From: Chloroflexi bacterium RBG_19FT_COMBO_55_16
Lineage (GTDB): Bacteria > Chloroflexota > Anaerolineae > Anaerolineales > UBA4823
Direction: 5' to 3'
Assembly: GCA_001795335.1 (NCBI GenBank)
Contig: MGOK01000110.1
Location: forward strand, 1 to 11,566
DNA: 11,566 bases
The position numbers and the translations under genes are program-made. The stretch's first letter is position 1; every line of letters starts with the position of its first letter. Under the pieces are notes generated by a model. The model had not been told where the DNA came from and made no database searches. It saw only the letters and a program-made list of their open reading frames with translations. Positions 6,640 to 11,566 of the stretch are shown here, piece by piece.

Positions 6640-9600
6640 TTGGCTGTCGTTTCAGAAAAGAGTCCAAATTGGAAAATGATGATTAAGAGTCACCTTTCTG
6701 AAGAGGAGCAGATAATCAATCGAAAGATTGAATATTGGACATCACGCCTGCTTGATTTCAGTCGTCGAAACCGGTTACTTTACTTTAAGACCACTAAATC
6801 GTCAACAGCTGAAATTATTCATCCCGCTCCGACAGATTTGTTCGATCGTCTTGTTGTTAAGGGAAAAATTCTCACTTTTCCCTTATCCGATGATGAAAGT
6901 ACTTCTGATATTCAGCCCGAACAGGAATCAACCCAGGCAACCAAAGCCCTTTCACCCCTCGAAATTGGCGTTCGGCAATCCAGCAAGCAGATCAACCGCA
7001 TCCTATACAATCTACGAACACGCTCGCGAATCGCTCGCGAAGAACAAGGTGTAAACATACTCTTCTTGACGTTTGGATTCTTGAACTGGCGAGATTCGCT
7101 TCAGGGTGAAATGGTCCAGGCCCCTTTGGTCCTTGTGCCCGTAGAATTAAGACGCGAAGCTCCAGGTCAACCTTATCAAATGGCCATGCTGGAAGAAGAT
7201 ATTGTTGTCAACCCCACGCTCCAGGAGTGGCTCCATCAATCTTTTCGGCTTGAATTGCCAGAGTTACCAGAAGACATAGATGCAGATGGCCTCATTCATT
7301 ATTGGCAACTTGTCAACACAATGATACGCACTCAAACAAATTGGAGCGTTGAGCCTAAAATCGTCCTGAGTATTTTTAGCTATCAGAAGCAGATGTTGGT
7401 AGCAGATCTAGAGCAGAACCGGAAAAAGCTTATTGAACACACATTGATTCGCTCAATGAGCATACCTGGACTTCCAATTCCTAGCTCGGATATCGATCTG
7501 ATACGGGCCGAGGAATTAGACGATCGGGTACTGCCAGAAACAACCTTTCAGGTGCTGGATGCAGACTCTACTCAACAGGAAGCAATTCAAGCTGCTAAAT
7601 CGGGGTTGAGTTTCGTTCTACAAGGGCCACCTGGAACAGGAAAAAGCCAGACCATCGCAAATATCATCGCTGAATTCTTAGGGGAAGGGAAACGTGTGTT
7701 ATTCGTGAGTGCCAAAATGGCCGCTCTAGAAGTTGTGCAAGAACGGCTAAACAAAGTCGGCCTGGGGGATTTCTGCCTTCAGATTCATAGTTTCCGTCGG
7801 GATAAACGGGAAATCGTTGAAGAGCTCGGCAAATCTATAAACACCAGACAAGTGCCAAGGCCTACTCAGCTTCAGGAAAAAATTGGTACCCTTAAAGTCC
7901 TTCGAAAGAATCTTAATGATTATGTACGAGCGTTACATAAGCCTCGCCATAAACTTGGTGTTTCAGCCTTTAAGGCTTATGGTGAGCTTGCTCATTTAGT
8001 AAATGCTCCTAAAGTTCGTTTTAACCTGAATAACATAGAGACACTAACACCTGAAACTCATCAACTACAAATAGAATTTATTTCCAAGCTAGCAAATTTC
8101 CCCCAAGTAATTGACAGATATAACAACCATTCCTGGTTGGGTTGCCAGATCACAGAATTATCCCTCCAACTCCAAAACGATATTGAAAGCAGTCTCATTA
8201 AGTTAGTAGAGGAGATCAATGAGTTTGCTGCTGGCGTTCGAGTATTGTCTGAAAATTATGGAGTTGAAAATCCTAGGAATCTCTTTGAGGGATGGGAAAT
8301 TGTACGAGTTGCCCATGTCTATAAACCTATTATCTTGAATATTCCAATAGCAAATCTCTGCCAGCGTTATGAGAAATCGTATCAGTCCATCCTACGCTAT
8401 CTAAGGCCCCAATATTGGAAAGACTCGAACTTGCTAAGAGATTTGAGCCATCGTCAGGGGCGTCCTAACCCTGAAAAGGTTTTACAAGACTTGGATTTTG
8501 CAAAACGCGTTCAGCAACGCAGAATAAGCGAGCATGTAGAATCACTCTATCAGGAAAACCAACTCCAATCATCTGTGAGCCGCCTTATTGGATTGGGACG
8601 CCAAATCAAAGGAAATTTGGATTTTATTAGAAAGCAGTTCTACTCTGATCAACTACCAAAAGAACTGACCGAGTTTTTCAACATTCCTTTCGAGGTCGTA
8701 GTTGCTTGGTGCCAACAGCACTCTGAAGAGATTAGTTCTTTGATAGATTGGGCTAAATTTAACCGACTTTGCATCCAAGCATATGAACTCGATTTGGCAC
8801 CTTTTATCTCTCAAGCATTCAACGTTTCAATTAAAGCTGCTAACTGGCCTGCGGCTTTTCTCCGCCAGTTTTACTCATTATGGATCGATTCGGTTGTGTG
8901 GAGCGATGAGGCTCTATTAAACTTCCAAGGTCAGTCACACCAAGTGTTGATCAACCAGTTCCGCCTTTTAGATAGAGAGCAAATTTTGCTCACTCAACAA
9001 CTGATTCGTGCCCGAATCCTCGAGCGACGTCCCCAGGCAGATTGGATGATCTCGGCCAGCTCTGAGGAAGCCATACTACGGCGGGAGCTTAACAAGAAAC
9101 GGCGATTAAAACCACTGCGACGGCTGTTTGGTGAAGTGCCAGAACTAATCCTATCTCTTCGCCCGTGTCTAATGATGAGCCCTCTGACCGTCAGTCAACT
9201 TCTTAATCCAGAACTATTCTATTTTGATCTTGTTGTCTTCGACGAAGCTTCTCAGATTCACCCCGAAGAGGCGGTGGGTGCCATTATTCGTGCCAAGCAA
9301 GTGATCATTGTTGGCGATCGACATCAACTCCCCCCTACTTCATTCTTCGAGATTCTTGAAGGTGATGAAGATTATAATGAAGACATTAACCAACCCGAAG
9401 ATTTTGAAAGTATTTTGAACGAAAGCGACGCCTCTGGTTTGCCAAACAAAATGCTTTTGTGGCATTATCGTAGTCGGGATGAATCCTTAATCGCTTTTAG
9501 TAACTATCACTTTTACCAGAACCGCCTATTAACCTTTCCAGCTGCGGTTCGGAATCCCCAGCAAACAGGGGTGGAATTCATTAATGTTCCAAACGGAGTT

Positions 9601-11151
9601 TATCGGCGTATCAGCCGAAATAATGAGATTGAAGCCAAACGAGTTATCGGGTTAATCCTGGAGCACTTCCAAGAATACCCTGAACAATCTCTGGGAGTTG
9701 TTACTTTTAGTCAAGCTCAACGTGACATCATCCAGATAGAGTTGGATCGAATCATGAAAGACAACCCCACTTTATGGCCTTACTTCTCTGATGCGGTTGA
9801 CGAACCGTTCTTTGTTAAAAATCTTGAGTTGGTACAGGGGGATGAGCGGGACGTAATGATCTTCAGTGTCGGGTATGGGAAGGATGAAACTGGACGACTC
9901 CTATTGAACTTTGGGCCTCTCAATCGAGAAGGTGGAGAACGCCGCTTGAATGTTGCCGTGACGAGGGCTCGCCATCGTGTCAAGATGGTCACCTCGATCC
10001 AACCTGAAGATATTGACCTGTCACGAACTGAAAGCCGAGGTGTCAAGCTGCTTCGTAGCTATATGACTTTGGCAAGAGATGGGTTGAAAACGCTCTATGC
10101 TGATATTTCCGTAGACCTCGATGCGGATTTCGAGTCGCCCTTCGAAGCTGCGGTTTATGAGGCTCTGATAGCCAGAGGTTTACGTTTGCAGAAGCAGGTT
10201 GGCGTTTCATTTTATCGTATTGATATGGCAGTGCTTGACCCCGAACAACTTGGACGGTTTTTATTAGGAATCGAGTGCGACGGGGCTATGTACCACTCAG
10301 CCCCTACAGCACGAGACCGCGATCGCTTACGGCAACAAGTTTTGGAAAGCCTTGGGTGGCGTATTCATCGTATATGGTCGAGGGATTGGATCGAGAATCA
10401 AGACCGGGAAATAAAAAAAGTTGTGGAAGCCGTAAAAGAAAGTTGGAAACAGGGGCGAATGATTCCTGGCTCTTCCAATCCTGGTTCAACTATTATCAAT
10501 CATCAAATAGAAACCCGTATATCGAAGAGCCCAGGTGCCTCTCCTCATCTGTCGACAATAGATCCCAAAATATTTGACACATCTCAGAGAACACTTCCTC
10601 CAGAAGTAGTACTTTATAGTATTACAAACTTGAAGGTACCTTATAAAGGTGTCGAGTCTTTCCGATTCACAAATATACACCAATTAGAGGAGATGCTCAA
10701 AATTGTGGTTGAATCTGAAGGTCCTATCGCTTCCAACGTAGCAAAAAGACGGATAACTGATGCTTTCGCCATCAGGCGAGTTGGTAATAGAATTAACCAG
10801 ACTCTTGATTGGGCGATTTTTTCCGCAATACGTCGGGGATTGTTTCGTCAGATTGGAATCTTTCTATGGCCAAGTTCTGAAAAACCTTTGGTTGTTCGTG
10901 TCCCACATAAAGGAGACGGACTTCGGTCCATCGAAGAAATCCCACCTGAGGAACTGATGGAAGGGATGTATCTCTGTGTCAGATCAGCATTAAGCTTGGA
11001 TAAAGAGGACTTAGTCAAACAAACCGCCAAATTATTCGGGCTTAGAGTCAACGCGAAGGTAACTTTATGCATAGAACGCGGTTTATCAAAGTTGGTCCAA
11101 TCCCAAAGATTAGAGTGGAGAGGTGAGAAAATCCGTCTACCACAAAAGTAG
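6640..11151 (+). CDS. DUF4011 / SF1 helicase / Vsr-DUF559-like nuclease / DUF3320 protein
   Basis: A 1503-residue multidomain enzyme predicted to unwind nucleic acid and cut it. Numbering is from TTG 6640. The N-terminus contains YWTSRLLDFSRRNRLLYFK (DUF4011 signature). SF1 (DNA2/NAM7, COG1112-like) helicase motifs: Walker A GPPGTGKS (329-336), Walker B VVFDEAS (865-871), motif III VGDRHQLPPT (891-900), then WHYRSRDESLIAFSN, VQGDERD (1065-1071) and NVAVTRAR (1104-1111). A long, probably helical insertion of about 480 residues separates motifs I and II. The nuclease region has FEAAV (E1169), RIDMAV (D1195), IECDG (E1212, D1214), YH (H1219) and ARDRDRLRQQ, matching the Vsr/DUF559-like MTES_1575 pattern with D and ExD intact. 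DUF3320 spans about 1328-1411. The start is uncertain: TTG 6640 lacks a ribosome site; ATG 6676 or 6679 are alternatives with a weak GGAA. It is AT-richer than SNF2-SWIM. Domain order recalls the single-gene defence protein Hhe (from memory); defence is inference. Confidence 0.9.
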   Translation: MAVVSEKSPNWKMMIKSHLSEEEQIINRKIEYWTSRLLDFSRRNRLLYFKTTKSSTAEIIHPAPTDLFDRLVVKGKILTFPLSDDESTSDIQPEQESTQATKALSPLEIGVRQSSKQINRILYNLRTRSRIAREEQGVNILFLTFGFLNWRDSLQGEMVQAPLVLVPVELRREAPGQPYQMAMLEEDIVVNPTLQEWLHQSFRLELPELPEDIDADGLIHYWQLVNTMIRTQTNWSVEPKIVLSIFSYQKQMLVADLEQNRKKLIEHTLIRSMSIPGLPIPSSDIDLIRAEELDDRVLPETTFQVLDADSTQQEAIQAAKSGLSFVLQGPPGTGKSQTIANIIAEFLGEGKRVLFVSAKMAALEVVQERLNKVGLGDFCLQIHSFRRDKREIVEELGKSINTRQVPRPTQLQEKIGTLKVLRKNLNDYVRALHKPRHKLGVSAFKAYGELAHLVNAPKVRFNLNNIETLTPETHQLQIEFISKLANFPQVIDRYNNHSWLGCQITELSLQLQNDIESSLIKLVEEINEFAAGVRVLSENYGVENPRNLFEGWEIVRVAHVYKPIILNIPIANLCQRYEKSYQSILRYLRPQYWKDSNLLRDLSHRQGRPNPEKVLQDLDFAKRVQQRRISEHVESLYQENQLQSSVSRLIGLGRQIKGNLDFIRKQFYSDQLPKELTEFFNIPFEVVVAWCQQHSEEISSLIDWAKFNRLCIQAYELDLAPFISQAFNVSIKAANWPAAFLRQFYSLWIDSVVWSDEALLNFQGQSHQVLINQFRLLDREQILLTQQLIRARILERRPQADWMISASSEEAILRRELNKKRRLKPLRRLFGEVPELILSLRPCLMMSPLTVSQLLNPELFYFDLVVFDEASQIHPEEAVGAIIRAKQVIIVGDRHQLPPTSFFEILEGDEDYNEDINQPEDFESILNESDASGLPNKMLLWHYRSRDESLIAFSNYHFYQNRLLTFPAAVRNPQQTGVEFINVPNGVYRRISRNNEIEAKRVIGLILEHFQEYPEQSLGVVTFSQAQRDIIQIELDRIMKDNPTLWPYFSDAVDEPFFVKNLELVQGDERDVMIFSVGYGKDETGRLLLNFGPLNREGGERRLNVAVTRARHRVKMVTSIQPEDIDLSRTESRGVKLLRSYMTLARDGLKTLYADISVDLDADFESPFEAAVYEALIARGLRLQKQVGVSFYRIDMAVLDPEQLGRFLLGIECDGAMYHSAPTARDRDRLRQQVLESLGWRIHRIWSRDWIENQDREIKKVVEAVKESWKQGRMIPGSSNPGSTIINHQIETRISKSPGASPHLSTIDPKIFDTSQRTLPPEVVLYSITNLKVPYKGVESFRFTNIHQLEEMLKIVVESEGPIASNVAKRRITDAFAIRRVGNRINQTLDWAIFSAIRRGLFRQIGIFLWPSSEKPLVVRVPHKGDGLRSIEEIPPEELMEGMYLCVRSALSLDKEDLVKQTAKLFGLRVNAKVTLCIERGLSKLVQSQRLEWRGEKIRLPQK

Positions 11152-11327
11152 AGCACCTATTGTTCCAACGCCGAGATTAAATCCCCTGTGAATCGAACTC
11201 CAACTATTCACCTTTGCTAGCCCCGTGGACAAAGAAGGAAAATTTATAGATTGCGAAATATCATCCCCTTGAAAACCTTACTCCACTGAGCTTCTGCTTC
11301 TAAGGCCTTAAGCCAGTATGGGAGTCT
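11152..11327. other. intergenic spacer between convergent genes, no recognisable feature
   Basis: This 176-nt gap separates the helicase stop codon from the 3' end of the minus-strand gene. It contains a 6-bp inverted repeat, GTGAAT (11188-11193) and ATTCAC (11206-11211), and a 10-bp palindrome, TAAGGCCTTA (11301-11310). Neither is followed by a T-run, so no convincing bidirectional terminator is visible. No open frame of protein-like composition was found. Confidence 0.6.
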
Positions 11328-11566
11328 TTAAAGCGCGTCTTTCACCCACTTAACCTGCGCATCCTCCAGGTGCTTCTCCCGCCAGGCGCGGCAGCGCGCG
11401 GCCAGCTCGCAGGCGTGCTTGTAATAATACGGCTCGTTGCGGCGCTGTTTCTCATGTTCCACATACGGCTCCAGCTTGTCCCAGGACTTGGCGATCATGG
11501 GGTGCATCCAGGGCATGATCAGGTCTTCGGGGATCCAACCCGCCTGGGTCAGGAAGGCGACCCGGT
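11328..11566 (-). CDS. hypothetical protein, C-terminal 78 residues (possibly DUF4760-like)
   Basis: The minus-strand frame runs from the window edge to TAA at 11328-11330 and has no stop upstream of its first ATG (11516), so the real start is probably outside the window. Visible sequence contains TQAGWIPEDLIMPWMHP, then KSWDKLEPYVEHEKQRRNE, PYYYKHACELAARCRAWR and a charged tail ending KWVKDAL. The pattern of Trp/Tyr and Arg/Glu suggests amphipathic helices; it faintly resembles the C-terminus of DUF4760-type proteins, but I cannot confirm that. GC content is high, like SNF2-SWIM and unlike the helicase gene it converges on. This may mark the return to native chromosome. Confidence 0.6.
   Translation of the reverse strand, partial: RVAFLTQAGWIPEDLIMPWMHPMIAKSWDKLEPYVEHEKQRRNEPYYYKHACELAARCRAWREKHLEDAQVKWVKDAL

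Noticed and set aside
6491..6679. 62-codon plus-strand frame upstream of the helicase
   Set aside because: It starts at TTG, spans both predicted promoters and overlaps the helicase N-terminus out of frame; no ribosome site.
11188..11211. GAGTTCGATTC on the minus strand, resembling a tRNA T-loop
   Set aside because: The flanking bases do not form a 5-bp T-stem, and no anticodon arm, D-arm or acceptor stem is found around it. The small GTGAAT/ATTCAC inverted repeat is probably chance.
11301..11310. TAAGGCCTTA palindrome
   Set aside because: An isolated 10-bp palindrome without T-run or matching second copy; expected by chance at this length.

Overview
The window looks like a chromosomal accessory segment from an environmental bacterium. 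It has two composition classes: a GC-rich pair of genes (SNF2 and SWIM) and distinctly AT-richer flanking genes. No taxonomic marker is present. The gene styles (SNF2 plus a separate SWIM gene, an archaeal-type ATPase with a nuclease tail, a giant DUF4011 helicase) and the GTC/GAC-rich heptamer array would fit Chloroflexota (Anaerolineae-like), but this is a low-confidence impression. No tRNA, rRNA, CRISPR array, transposase or integrase was found.

Layout. Bases 1-155 are the 3' end of an ABC-transporter ATPase gene. It converges on an unrecognised 183-residue minus-strand gene (178-729). A compact AT-rich divergent intergenic region with several inverted repeats and a perfect TATAAT box follows (730-852). 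Next comes a plus-strand series. An archaeal-type AAA ATPase with a C-terminal PD-(D/E)XK nuclease-like tail (853-2247) lies 14 nt before a 1045-aa SNF2-family ATPase (2262-5399). A 71-nt spacer with a degenerate heptamer array and an 11-bp hairpin leads into a SWIM zinc-finger protein (5471-6358). After 281 nt holding two tandem sigma70-type promoters and CACTTT/AAAGTG half-sites comes a 1503-residue SF1 helicase with DUF4011, a Vsr/DUF559-like nuclease and DUF3320 (6640-11151). A 176-nt spacer and the 3' end of a minus-strand gene of unknown function (11328 to the window edge) close the window.

How the genes may work together. SNF2 and SWIM are a known functional pair: SWIM is often fused to bacterial SNF2 ATPases, and here it is a separate downstream gene. 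The ATPase-nuclease is close enough to the SNF2 gene to be co-transcribed with it. The big helicase-nuclease has its own promoters and different base composition, so it is probably an independent, horizontally acquired module. Its domain order resembles single-gene anti-phage helicase-nucleases. Four consecutive nucleic-acid-directed genes, two with nuclease signatures, make this a plausible defence island, but defence activity is inference only.
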